Under the pieces are notes generated by a model that was not told where the DNA came from, ran no database searches, and saw nothing but the letters and a program-made list of their open reading frames with translations. A program made the position numbers and the translations under genes. A DNA stretch of 64,000 bases from LiPW-15 sp964530925 (lineage in GTDB: Bacteria; Patescibacteriota; Minisyncoccia; UBA6257; 2-01-FULL-56-20), in contig CAZHBZ010000002.1 in the NCBI GenBank assembly GCA_964530925.1, positions 9,560 to 73,559 of the forward strand, given 5' to 3'. Positions 34,518 through 43,273 of this stretch are shown here, in pieces (the stretch's first letter is position 1; each line of letters begins with the position of its first letter).

Positions 34518-36440
34518 TTAATTTCTTATTAATCCGACAACCGCAGAACCGTATTCCCTATTTTCAAAAGTTTTCCATATCTTCCAGCTGGAATAGACCA
34601 GTTTGTTTATATAAACTTCTTTCCCGGGAACATCGGACACGAGAACCAGATTTATCCGTTTATCCGAAACAATCTCCCCGGGTGAAAGCATCGGGAAGCC
34701 GTTTCTCAGTTCGTCTTCCCCGGCAGACAAATTTCTTGCCGCACGGACCTCTCTAACCGAAAATCCTGCGAGAATCTGGGGAAAAACTCCGTAAGTGGAG
34801 CCGGCAATGTAGGCTGAAGATGCGTAACCGTCATTTTTTGCTTCGGTTAAGGCTCTTCCATAATCATATGGAAATTCCGAAAGAATACTATATTCCCCAG
34901 GTTTTTTAATTACCGCAGTAAATTCACCGGCAAGAGAATCTATCCGCAAGTTGTCCGCCGGGATGCGGTTAAACACATATATATTGTTTGTAATAAGAAC
35001 TAAAAGCCCCAGAGACAAAGCATAGCGCGAAACAGATACTCTTTCGCTTGAAAAAACCAACACTGCGAAAATCCCCAGAATTGCGAACGGAGCGATATAT
35101 TCCGCCTGATAGCGGCCTATTCCCCAAAGGTCGGGCAAAATAAGATAAAAAATCAAAATTCCACCAAGGAATAAGCTTATGATTTCCAAAAAACGCTTCG
35201 TCTTTATGGTATAGAAAACAAAAGCAAACGCCGCAAAAATTATCCATATAGGCTGAACCGAATTCGTTATTGCTGTCCAGGCGATCCCGGACTTCAACGC
35301 GAACCACACGCGCCCGAGAGCGGAAAGCCCGGTCGGAAGAAATGATTCTCCCCCGGAAACAAAACTTGCGGAGGTTCCGCCGATGAAGCTTCCGAGAAGA
35401 AACGGCGCGGCCACAAGCGCAGGCGACATCGCCACAAACAGATCTTTCCTCGCGGTTTTACTTTTCCAAAAATCGGATCCGAGACGGATGAATGCGGGCA
35501 CAAAAGCCACAAAGGCTGTTTGCCTCACCAGCGTCAATATCGCAATTACGGAAAATAGGCGCAAATGATCCTGCGCGGAAAGATCGTCCTTGGAAAACAA
35601 ATATAGAAGCGTAAAACTCCAAGCTAAAGTTGCCCAGACGGACTGCTCGACCAAAATCCCAACGTGCCAAACGACCGGAATTGTTGCCGCCGCGATCCCA
35701 AAAAGAATGGAATTTAAAAAACCGATTTTTTTAACGGCGAATCTATACGCCATAAATCCCAGTCCCAACAGCGCAGCAAACTGCGCAAATCTAAAAGCGA
35801 AGTCGGAGGGCGAGAATATCGCCCCTGAAAGCCAAAGCGGGAATAGGCGGAACGGCGGATGCGGGCCACCGCTTCCACCCAAAAGAATTATCATCTCCCT
35901 GAAAAGGATAAAAACCAGCGCGTATCCGATAATCTTATAAACCAACTTTTTATTCCGTAAAAATCTATAAAATAAAATCCCGGCGGCCGCAGTGATCAAA
36001 CTTACGACCCACAGCAGGGCGCTGAAACTTATATCTCCGAGCCAGGCAAACTTCCCGGAAAGGATATAGATCAAATTCATCCCGTGAGACTCCGCTTGCT
36101 GGGCGTGAGCCAAGCCGTCGTTCACGACCGAGTTTGTCAGGGCGGAAAAAGAAATCGGGAATAAAGCGGCGAGTAATAATAAACCCGCAAACACATCCCT
36201 CACGCTCACGGCAAAGAAATCTTCAAAAATGTCCGTCTTCTTTTGCCAAAAGAATAGAAACAACATAAATATACCGAATAGGATCGGAAACAAAATAAAA
36301 TTCTTTAGCCAACCCCCCGAGGATAAAGCCCCGAAAAAACCGTAAACCCAAAACGCCGCAAAAGCGAGTATTGCTGCCCAGTTGATCCGGAAAGCGAATA
36401 AAACCTTCGATAAATTCATACTTTTCAGACGCCCAAACAT
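34518..36440 (-). CDS. Polytopic membrane glycosyltransferase (GT39/GT83-like)
   Basis: A 640-residue membrane protein with about 12 hydrophobic helices (for example WAAILAFAAFWVYGFFGAL and DVFAGLLLLAALFPISFSAL) and a C-terminal extracytoplasmic part. An acidic pair in an early outer loop (VNDGLAHAQQAESHG) is in the usual place for GT-C catalysis. It probably moves a sugar from a polyprenyl-phosphate donor, which the adjacent DPM-like enzyme could supply. The specific family is uncertain. Confidence 0.68.
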   Translation of the reverse strand: MFGRLKSMNLSKVLFAFRINWAAILAFAAFWVYGFFGALSSGGWLKNFILFPILFGIFMLFLFFWQKKTDIFEDFFAVSVRDVFAGLLLLAALFPISFSALTNSVVNDGLAHAQQAESHGMNLIYILSGKFAWLGDISFSALLWVVSLITAAAGILFYRFLRNKKLVYKIIGYALVFILFREMIILLGGSGGPHPPFRLFPLWLSGAIFSPSDFAFRFAQFAALLGLGFMAYRFAVKKIGFLNSILFGIAAATIPVVWHVGILVEQSVWATLAWSFTLLYLFSKDDLSAQDHLRLFSVIAILTLVRQTAFVAFVPAFIRLGSDFWKSKTARKDLFVAMSPALVAAPFLLGSFIGGTSASFVSGGESFLPTGLSALGRVWFALKSGIAWTAITNSVQPIWIIFAAFAFVFYTIKTKRFLEIISLFLGGILIFYLILPDLWGIGRYQAEYIAPFAILGIFAVLVFSSERVSVSRYALSLGLLVLITNNIYVFNRIPADNLRIDSLAGEFTAVIKKPGEYSILSEFPYDYGRALTEAKNDGYASSAYIAGSTYGVFPQILAGFSVREVRAARNLSAGEDELRNGFPMLSPGEIVSDKRINLVLVSDVPGKEVYINKLVYSSWKIWKTFENREYGSAVVGLIRN

Positions 36441-37234
36441 TACCCCACTCTACGCAAAACTATCTGTCTCTGCAAGGCGAAAATCCCAGGCAGGATCCGC
36501 GTTAAAATATTATCCAGAAATCTAAGGATCTTTAATATAAAAATCGGCAACGGAATATAAACCGTCTTAGCCACCACTCCACCGGAATTAATGAAATTAA
36601 AGAACTCGCTGAAACTTTGTTTTTCTATTTTGAAATATGGTACTTCTTTTTCAAACTTTTTTGCATCGTCAAAAAGCAATCTTGGAATGGCGCAGTTCGC
36701 AGACCAGAGATCATTCGGATCGGTTGCAACTTTTTCTCTGCTAAATACATCCGCGCCGAAATCATATCCCTCGTGCCTCATAAGTCTGAGAAGCGCGCGC
36801 ATAAAGAATGATGCGTTTATCTCTTGGACCAGCAAAACTCCACCCGGCTTCAAAAGCCTCTTCGTTTCTTCGAAAAATTTTACCGGATAAGGAGTGTGAT
36901 GAATCATGTTGCTGGAAATTACAAAATCAAACTCGCCGTCTTTAAATGGCGTGGCTAGCGCATCCACATTTTCTACATCCAACCAGTCGTTCGGCGCGTA
37001 ATCTGTGACTAGATAATCAGCTTTTATAAATTCCTTGCTAAGCCCCGACCCGGCTCCGACCTCCACCCCTTTTGCTCCGGCAGGGATAAACGCGTTCATC
37101 CAGTCAAATCTCCCCTCTAATAGAAACTTTAGGTTGTGGAATTTGGTTCCGAAGAAAAACTTGCGCGCGGCGAGAACATCGCCTTCCTGGCGCATGCGGT
37201 TCAGCTCGTGCGCCGGTTTGTAGGTCCTGCTCAT
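36440..37234 (-). CDS. SAM-dependent methyltransferase
   Basis: A 264-residue class I methyltransferase. Motifs: GVEVGAGSGLSKEFIKADYL, LATPFKDGEFDFVISSNMIH and RLLKPGGVLLVQEINASFFM. The C-terminal part has a hydrophobic stretch (YIPLPIFILKILRFLDNIL) that may touch the membrane. It overlaps both neighbours by a few bases. The substrate is unknown. Confidence 0.8.
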   Translation of the reverse strand: MSRTYKPAHELNRMRQEGDVLAARKFFFGTKFHNLKFLLEGRFDWMNAFIPAGAKGVEVGAGSGLSKEFIKADYLVTDYAPNDWLDVENVDALATPFKDGEFDFVISSNMIHHTPYPVKFFEETKRLLKPGGVLLVQEINASFFMRALLRLMRHEGYDFGADVFSREKVATDPNDLWSANCAIPRLLFDDAKKFEKEVPYFKIEKQSFSEFFNFINSGGVVAKTVYIPLPIFILKILRFLDNILTRILPGIFALQRQIVLRRVG

Positions 37235-38061
37235 CTTGTTTTATATATGCTGTCGAAAAATTTTACCCAGAGCTTGCTTTCGGCATCTTCCCGAGTCTTC
37301 AAATCTCCGTAAACATAAAGATATTCCAGCTCTTCATACCTATGGAGATCTGCCGGCTTTCCCCAGCCGACATAGAGATCTACATCAAAAATAACGCTCT
37401 TAAGTCCAAGCTTTTTGTAGAAAATAGGCAGAGAGTCCACATAAAATTCGTTGTTTATCCTGTAATTTTCACTTATCATCAGCTCACAAGCATCCTTAAA
37501 CTGCTTGGCCTTCTTGAAATAGAAGGTCGCCACGACGGCATGATCATTGAACGGTGTATCGGAAACTGGAATCTTTACCGACATATCCGCGATCGTCTCC
37601 CCGTCTTCATCCAGCCTCACCCAGCCCCAAGCTTCCGGCTTGGAGAGCAACAATTCATTCTTGGTGAAGGTCCACAAGACCATATCTACATCGGATCTTT
37701 TTTTCAGGGCAGAAAATTTTTCCTCATCGTATAAAAAGCTATTGTCGCAGGCAGCGATCAAAACATCCTCTTCCGGGTCCAAATAAGACAGAGCGAGCAT
37801 GCAACTTGTCGCTTGGCCGACCGGCTTCTCTTCCGGCACGATTATCGCCCCGGGAAGTTTTTTTAAGATTACTTTATCTATCCCGTAGTTATCGATGTGC
37901 TCTTTTCTAACCACAAATATCCACTTATCCGAAGGCGGCAGCGCATCGATTATGGTCAGGATCATCGGGGCGCCGGAAGCGGGAATAACCGGCTTAGGCA
38001 AAATATAGCCTTCTGCGGCAAAGCGGGAACCGGAGCCGGACATTGGGATTACATTCGCCAT
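37231..38061 (-). CDS. Sugar nucleotidyltransferase (first of a pair)
   Basis: A 276-residue protein that begins ANVIPMSGSGSRFAAEGYIL followed by PKPVIP, a nucleotidyltransferase signature (G-x-G-S/T-R-F ... PKP). It has EKPVGQATSCMLALSYL and an acidic metal position in DVLIAACDNSFLYDEE. It should join a sugar or alditol phosphate to an NTP. It is followed upstream by a second, clearly related enzyme, so the pair may be an old duplication with two substrates. Confidence 0.78.
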   Translation of the reverse strand: MANVIPMSGSGSRFAAEGYILPKPVIPASGAPMILTIIDALPPSDKWIFVVRKEHIDNYGIDKVILKKLPGAIIVPEEKPVGQATSCMLALSYLDPEEDVLIAACDNSFLYDEEKFSALKKRSDVDMVLWTFTKNELLLSKPEAWGWVRLDEDGETIADMSVKIPVSDTPFNDHAVVATFYFKKAKQFKDACELMISENYRINNEFYVDSLPIFYKKLGLKSVIFDVDLYVGWGKPADLHRYEELEYLYVYGDLKTREDAESKLWVKFFDSIYKTR

Positions 38062-38970
38062 TTATTTAAGTTTACGGCTTAATGGGTGATGCCCGCAAAC
38101 AGAGAAATATCCTTTCCAATAATCATGGGATTTATCCCGAGATTCCAAATTTATCTTCACATTTATCTCCCGTTCCGCGGGGATGTCCGTAATTCCTTTT
38201 TTCTCACCGATCTCTTCCGCAAAAAATCTCGACCATGCCTCATACTCTTCCAGGTCTTCAGGGGTTCCCCATTGGCAAAAATACTCCGCCGGATATACGA
38301 GAGACCTAAATCCATCTTTTATCATCGGATTAAAAACCAAACTGGTATACGATTCCCCATTCAAAGTCCAATTTTCTTTTAGCGAACGTTCGCAATATTC
38401 TTTAAGCAATTCTCCGGAAGAAAACCAAAAAAGGCCGGACTGCTGCCAGGTATCCATCTTGTTCGAAGTAAACGAAAATTTTTCGCGCACCTCTTCTGCA
38501 AAATTGTTCCCGCCAACCCTAACTCCGGCATAAAGATTCGGACCCAAAAGATGCGGATGAAAGCCTTTATAACAGATAGAAGCGCTGTCGGCGCCGCGAA
38601 CCTTGGCTTCCGCCAAAAAATCCTTCTCGTCCCAATACATGGCAAAATCGCAGTAGCTTACAAAGACAGGTTCGTCATCCAAAAATTTTTTTGCGGCTAG
38701 GATTGCATAGTTGGGACCGAATTTATGCGGCTCAATACTAATTATTTCCGAGTTAGGAGAAATCTTTCTCAAAATTCCCCCCATTCCAATATCCGCATCT
38801 TTAAGATGCTCCGAATTACAAATAAAAATAAACTTGTCTTCCGGCAAGAACATCTTCGTCACATGCTCTATAATGGGCAGTCCGTCCACGCGGATAAGGG
38901 GCTTCGGGCTTAAATACCCGGCGGCTTTGAATCGCGACCCAAGTCCGGACATTGGAATAATTACTTTCAT
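38062..38970 (-). CDS. Sugar nucleotidyltransferase (second of a pair)
   Basis: A 302-residue protein from the ATG at 38970. It begins MKVIIPMSGLGSRFKAAGYL followed by SPKPLI and has EPVFVSYCDFAMYWDEKDFL as the metal-binding strand. It shares the start, length and C-terminal region (YFCQWGTPEDLEEYEAWSRF) with its neighbour (LYVGWGKPADLHRYEELEYL). The PLC-like phosphodiesterase and class II aldolase genes lie just upstream. Confidence 0.78.
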   Translation of the reverse strand: MKVIIPMSGLGSRFKAAGYLSPKPLIRVDGLPIIEHVTKMFLPEDKFIFICNSEHLKDADIGMGGILRKISPNSEIISIEPHKFGPNYAILAAKKFLDDEPVFVSYCDFAMYWDEKDFLAEAKVRGADSASICYKGFHPHLLGPNLYAGVRVGGNNFAEEVREKFSFTSNKMDTWQQSGLFWFSSGELLKEYCERSLKENWTLNGESYTSLVFNPMIKDGFRSLVYPAEYFCQWGTPEDLEEYEAWSRFFAEEIGEKKGITDIPAEREINVKINLESRDKSHDYWKGYFSVCGHHPLSRKLK

Positions 38971-38983
38971 TTTATTTAAAACC

Positions 38984-39595
38984 CTACTCCCAAAAATGGG
39001 CATTCGAAAGCGAACACATGACCGCATCAAGGGACATGCCCAGATCCTCTATCTTGCGCCTATAAGACTCAATGTCCTCCGGACGACCCCACCTATCCGG
39101 AGAAACCAAAGCCGTTTTAAAGGGGGTTAACCTCACCACCACCTCCCGATCGAGGGGGAGGATGGTGTTTGTGTCTATCCACGCCCAATTAACCAACCCA
39201 GCCTGAGCAAGCGCGAATTCAATTGGTTCCGCCTCGCTGTAGCGTACCGCAATTTCTTTAACACCGGAGCGCGATGCGCGATATAGGTATGGAAATTCCA
39301 CATCCAGGAGAAAATAGTTTTCTTTTGGAATTTTATATTTTTCCGCCAGAACGATACAGCGCTCTTCTGTCCCAGCCTCTTTTATATTAAAAATGATAAA
39401 TTTGTGTTTGAAATTCTGCAGATATAATTCCAAACCATCGCATTCTTCCCCCGGCCCCGCTGGGTCATGGCTTAAATATAAGCTATCCGTTGTGGGGTTA
39501 TGTCGCACATCTATCTCTACGCCGTAGATTTCGGGTACTTTTTTTAGATCCTCCACGCGATTGATCCTGTGGATTATTATGATTGGTTTTTTCAT
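38984..39595 (-). CDS. PLC-like (GDPD-type) phosphodiesterase
   Basis: A 203-residue protein that starts KPIIIIHRINRVEDL, then YGVEIDVRHNP and LYLSHDPAGPG. The His ... Glu-x-Asp ... His-Asp order matches the active site of glycerophosphodiester phosphodiesterases and related TIM-barrel enzymes. No signal peptide is present, so it works in the cytoplasm, probably on a phosphodiester linked to glycan synthesis rather than on external lipid. The substrate is unknown. Confidence 0.7.
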   Translation of the reverse strand: MKKPIIIIHRINRVEDLKKVPEIYGVEIDVRHNPTTDSLYLSHDPAGPGEECDGLELYLQNFKHKFIIFNIKEAGTEERCIVLAEKYKIPKENYFLLDVEFPYLYRASRSGVKEIAVRYSEAEPIEFALAQAGLVNWAWIDTNTILPLDREVVVRLTPFKTALVSPDRWGRPEDIESYRRKIEDLGMSLDAVMCSLSNAHFWE

Positions 39596-39597
39596 TT

Positions 39598-40497
39598 TCA
39601 GATCAACATTGTCTTCCTGTGCTTCTCCGTTTCCATATTCCTCAAGTATATTACTTTTGCTTCTGGCAACAGCTCTATTTGAAAGCCGAGATTATTCGCG
39701 GAGGAAAGCACATAACTCCAGGCTCCGAACAATTCCTTTTCGGCAGGAGAATAATCATTAAACCCCCGCCCGTTCACGGAAAAAACTGCTTGGTCCGGAA
39801 AGATAATGTCTTTCCCAAAATTAAAATTGTGCGTTCCCGCACCCACAACGTCCGGGACGTATCGGGAAAGCCCTAGCTGAACTTTTATTTCTAAATCCAA
39901 TTTCTTATGCAAATCCGCAAGCCTCTCGGCAGAATCTGCGGAAACTATCACTCCATGGTTCTTTAGGAAAATTATTTCGGGAATGCCTCTCTCTCTAACT
40001 AATTCGGCAACCGCGATCGCCAGCTCGGCCCCGGGATGGAAATATCCTAAAAATGCGGAGCTGAATCCGAGTTTCGAGCAAATATTCGCCGATAATTCTT
40101 CTCCGCCCGCAGAACAGGTCAAAACATTCGCATAAACGGAATGGGTATGAAGAACGTACTTCCCAAGAAATGCATGGAACCCGGCCTCCATTGAGGGCCT
40201 AAAATCCCCTCCGGCGAGTCGGCAGGACAAAAGAAATTCTGCTTCTTTTTTCTCGCCGCTTTCGCGATCCGGCTCCGCTAGCTTGCCATATCTTTCGGCA
40301 AGCATCGGATAGTTAATCTCCACAAATCCTTTTTGGGGGCTTAATTCGGAAAATCTCATCCCGGACGCCTTAATGATCATCGTACCTGCGCCCGTTTTAA
40401 CCGAAAGATTTCCCCCGCTTCCCTGAACCGCATCCGGCGCGGAAAAATCGGCGGCAATCATGGAAAGCTCAGTAAGTTCTTTTTTCATATTCTTCAA
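39598..40497 (-). CDS. Class II aldolase/adducin domain protein
   Basis: A 299-residue protein (or 296 from the ATG at 40488). It has GSGGNLSVKTGAGTMIIKAS, HTHSVYANVLTCSAG with two zinc-ligand histidines, GYFHPGAELAIAV and IIFLKNHGVIVSADSAE with a third. This fits the class II aldolase fold used by fuculose- and ribulose-phosphate enzymes. It overlaps the kinase-fusion gene by about 20-29 bases and so is coupled to it. It may make or split a phospho-sugar used by the nearby nucleotidyltransferases. Confidence 0.8.
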   Translation of the reverse strand: MKNMKKELTELSMIAADFSAPDAVQGSGGNLSVKTGAGTMIIKASGMRFSELSPQKGFVEINYPMLAERYGKLAEPDRESGEKKEAEFLLSCRLAGGDFRPSMEAGFHAFLGKYVLHTHSVYANVLTCSAGGEELSANICSKLGFSSAFLGYFHPGAELAIAVAELVRERGIPEIIFLKNHGVIVSADSAERLADLHKKLDLEIKVQLGLSRYVPDVVGAGTHNFNFGKDIIFPDQAVFSVNGRGFNDYSPAEKELFGAWSYVLSSANNLGFQIELLPEAKVIYLRNMETEKHRKTMLI

Positions 40498-42595
40498 TTC
40501 TCATTCCTTCAAAAATATAATAACAGATAAAGAGCTGCATAAGCCCATCATAGCCGGAGGCCCACTTCGGTTCCCCCACGACAACATCCCAAAGCTCCGG
40601 GGCCACGCTGAAAGCAATCGAATCTATCTCTCCGGGAGAAACCTGCCCCTCTACCCTGACTTCTTGAAATTCATCTGAGAAAGAATGGTTCACGCGCATC
40701 CCCCGGAGCTCTCCCAGTGCGGAAAGAAGCGGATCCATATTTACGTGATTCCCGCACCTTATGGCCAAATTCATATTCCCAGTTCCATCCACCCTGCCGA
40801 GAGAAACAACAATATCCGAATATTGTTCCTGGGGCTTAATGAACCGTTCGGAGTCGGATCCTCTTTTTTTAATCTGTTCCAGCACACGCGCCCGATCATA
40901 GCCCCTCTCTCGCATGTCACGTTCAACTTTCCAGTCAACCCTTAAATCTTCATCTGGACGCAAAAATATTTTTAGATCCAAGATGTCCCTCATCTTCGTC
41001 AGATACAAAGAGTGAAGCCCTTCAAAAATAATTATTTTTTTGGATTCCAGCTTTTCCGGAAGGGTAAACCTTCCTCTATTATGGTCGTATCTTTTCCTTT
41101 CCACTCCATCGCCTCCGCCGAGCCTAATCGCTTGCTCCAGGTCAGCGTGAAGATTATTTGCCCGCGGATCGAGGTGGGTAAACTTATTCCACATTTTGTT
41201 CCCCCTCTCCCATTTATGCATATCGTCTCCTTCGGCGACCACGGTATTTTTCTCCCCAAATACATCCGATATCAACCTAGCAACCGTAGATTTGCCGCTA
41301 CCTGAGTCCCCGGAAAGTCCGATAAGATAGGGTTTGTAACTTATTTTGTAACGCATATTGCTCTCGATTCCCTTTCGGTATATCCAAAAAACACTGAGCG
41401 CCAAAGCGGCCTGCAGCGCGCTAAATATAGAATTAATTATTATCGCCGGGTTATGGCCATAGGAGGAGATGGCCGAATAAAGATTAGGATACCCGGCTAT
41501 AACTTTTGATATAGGATAAAACACCTCGAACATATCCGAGTTGGGAATAAACATAAAATACAAAAAATAAAGAAAGTTCAGGGCAAAAAAGCTAAGCATT
41601 GGAGCATCGTCCTGTTTTATGTAGAAATATATAAGAAACGGAAGCACCCAATAATACCAGCCTTGCATGGGCGGGATAAAGAAAGTAAGTATGCCGAAAC
41701 TGAAACCGAGAAACATCAGGAAAATGTCTCGATTATAAGTCTTATAGGTGAAACCTTTCGCCAGAAGAAGAAGGTACGCAAATGGAACCAGGTAGATGAC
41801 GAAGTTCCCGCCAAAATTTATCTTGAAGTCGAATACCTTAAACTCTTGGGGAGTTTTGAGAACTATCTCTACGAATCCCGGAGATAGAAGGTAGTTGGCA
41901 TTCAGCGCCAAAAAGACAAAGATCGGGATTGCCGAAAAGAGCAATACCTTTCTGACTCCTATTTTCTGGCTCACAAGATATGCGATAGCAAAGGGTAGAA
42001 CTATTAACATCCCCGTCTTCGCAGAAACAGCGAGCCCGAGAAATATAAAAGCCGCAAATAATTTTTCTTTAAAAATAAAGTATAGCGAGACAAAAAGAAG
42101 GGCAATGGGAATCGCATCCAGCTGGCCATGAATATAGCTTATATAAAAAAGTATCGGTGAACACCAATAATAGCGCAGCACTTTCTCTTGTTTGCTCTTG
42201 AGCCACCTGACCAAAATCAGGAATATCGCCAAGTCCGCCAAAAGTATGGGGAGTCTGTAGATCAGGAGGTGCAGATTTCCGGCCGCGAAATAGTCCGCGC
42301 TAACCAGAAAAGAAAAAATTGCCCTTGGAACGGCCAGCGCCCAAAGCATCACGCTCGGGTAGGGAAAAATATCCAGAATCCCGGCTTGAGAAAAAAATGC
42401 ATACGGGTTCTCAAACCCGCTAACCACGAAATAATTTATAAATCTGGAGAATAAATCCGTTAGGTAGTGTGAAGCGAAAAGCGCCGAAGACAGCAACTTC
42501 AGACCCAAAACACACCAAAAGAGAGGCCGTCTCAATATTGGGACTTTAAAACTTCCCTGCCTGTCATAAAGACGGCTTTTCAGGTATTTGACCAT
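40469..42595 (-). CDS. Fusion: polytopic glycosyltransferase plus P-loop (uridine-kinase-like) kinase
   Basis: A 708-residue protein. Residues 1 to about 415 form about ten membrane helices with features of GT-C mannosyltransferases (YIHGQLDAIPIALLFVSLYF, GLAVSAKTGMLIVLPF, FFIPPMQGWYYWVLPFLIYF). Residues about 425-620 form a uridine-kinase/phosphoribulokinase-like domain with Walker A GDSGSGKS (Lys435), a following VVAEGDDMHKW, IIIFEGLHSLYLTKM and LRVDWKVERDMRERGYDR. About 90 more residues follow, of unknown type. One continuous frame covers both parts with no hint of a frameshift. The kinase would face the cytoplasm. Neither substrate is known; see the findings. Confidence 0.82.
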   Translation of the reverse strand: MVKYLKSRLYDRQGSFKVPILRRPLFWCVLGLKLLSSALFASHYLTDLFSRFINYFVVSGFENPYAFFSQAGILDIFPYPSVMLWALAVPRAIFSFLVSADYFAAGNLHLLIYRLPILLADLAIFLILVRWLKSKQEKVLRYYWCSPILFYISYIHGQLDAIPIALLFVSLYFIFKEKLFAAFIFLGLAVSAKTGMLIVLPFAIAYLVSQKIGVRKVLLFSAIPIFVFLALNANYLLSPGFVEIVLKTPQEFKVFDFKINFGGNFVIYLVPFAYLLLLAKGFTYKTYNRDIFLMFLGFSFGILTFFIPPMQGWYYWVLPFLIYFYIKQDDAPMLSFFALNFLYFLYFMFIPNSDMFEVFYPISKVIAGYPNLYSAISSYGHNPAIIINSIFSALQAALALSVFWIYRKGIESNMRYKISYKPYLIGLSGDSGSGKSTVARLISDVFGEKNTVVAEGDDMHKWERGNKMWNKFTHLDPRANNLHADLEQAIRLGGGDGVERKRYDHNRGRFTLPEKLESKKIIIFEGLHSLYLTKMRDILDLKIFLRPDEDLRVDWKVERDMRERGYDRARVLEQIKKRGSDSERFIKPQEQYSDIVVSLGRVDGTGNMNLAIRCGNHVNMDPLLSALGELRGMRVNHSFSDEFQEVRVEGQVSPGEIDSIAFSVAPELWDVVVGEPKWASGYDGLMQLFICYYIFEGMRIEEYEKRTY

Positions 42596-42619
42596 GATGC
42601 GTTGAGCCAGCTAGATTGC

Positions 42620-43273
42620 CTATCCTAAAAGAACCGTTCTTATTCCCGCTGCCTTTGCTCCGGAAATATCCTTTTCCAAATCGTCTCCTATAAGAAGGCA
42701 CTCCTTTGGCCTCAGTTTAAGCTTCTTAAGAGCCAGGGAGAATATCGCCTCGTGGGGCTTATCCTTTCCAGCCTCTTCCGAAGATACAATAAAATCCAGG
42801 TATTTATCAACCGAAAGGGATTTAACTTTCTCCATCTGTATCCGCGCAGTAAGATCGGTTATCAGACAAATCTTTATCCCTCTTTTTTTCGAATTGGATA
42901 AAAAGGTTTTTACGCCCTCTTTCAAATTCATTTTTTTGAAAAAATTATTCCAAAAAATTTCTTCAATCCGCAAAGTCAGGGCGATATCAGTTCTTCCCAG
43001 ATGTTTTTCCAAAAGTACCTGAAAATAAAGAAGGCGCGAGTGAGAGGCTGCTGTTCCTCCCAGAGAAGATTTTACTTCCTTGCGAGCTTCGCCATACATA
43101 CGCTCCAGATCTTTTTCGGAAAGATTAAGGCGGCGACTCAACACCTTGAAACAGGCGCTCATGCCGTTTTTGTTTGCCGGTTCGTAATCATAAAGAGTGT
43201 TGTCCAGATCCAAAAGGATACCCCTCACGCCAGACAGAGCAATTTCTGGGATATAAAATTTATTTTTTTTCAT
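42620..43273 (-). CDS. HAD-superfamily hydrolase
   Basis: A 217-residue protein with HAD motif I (ILLDLDNTLYDYE), motif II in KICLITDLTARIQMEK, and motifs III and IV in AGKDKPHEAIFSLAL and CLLIGDDLEKDISGAKAAG. It is a small phosphatase with a helical cap. Its place between the kinase fusion and the asparagine-synthase-like gene suggests it removes phosphate from a sugar or alditol intermediate. Its start overlaps the asparagine-synthase gene end by 14 bases. Confidence 0.88.
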   Translation of the reverse strand: MKKNKFYIPEIALSGVRGILLDLDNTLYDYEPANKNGMSACFKVLSRRLNLSEKDLERMYGEARKEVKSSLGGTAASHSRLLYFQVLLEKHLGRTDIALTLRIEEIFWNNFFKKMNLKEGVKTFLSNSKKRGIKICLITDLTARIQMEKVKSLSVDKYLDFIVSSEEAGKDKPHEAIFSLALKKLKLRPKECLLIGDDLEKDISGAKAAGIRTVLLG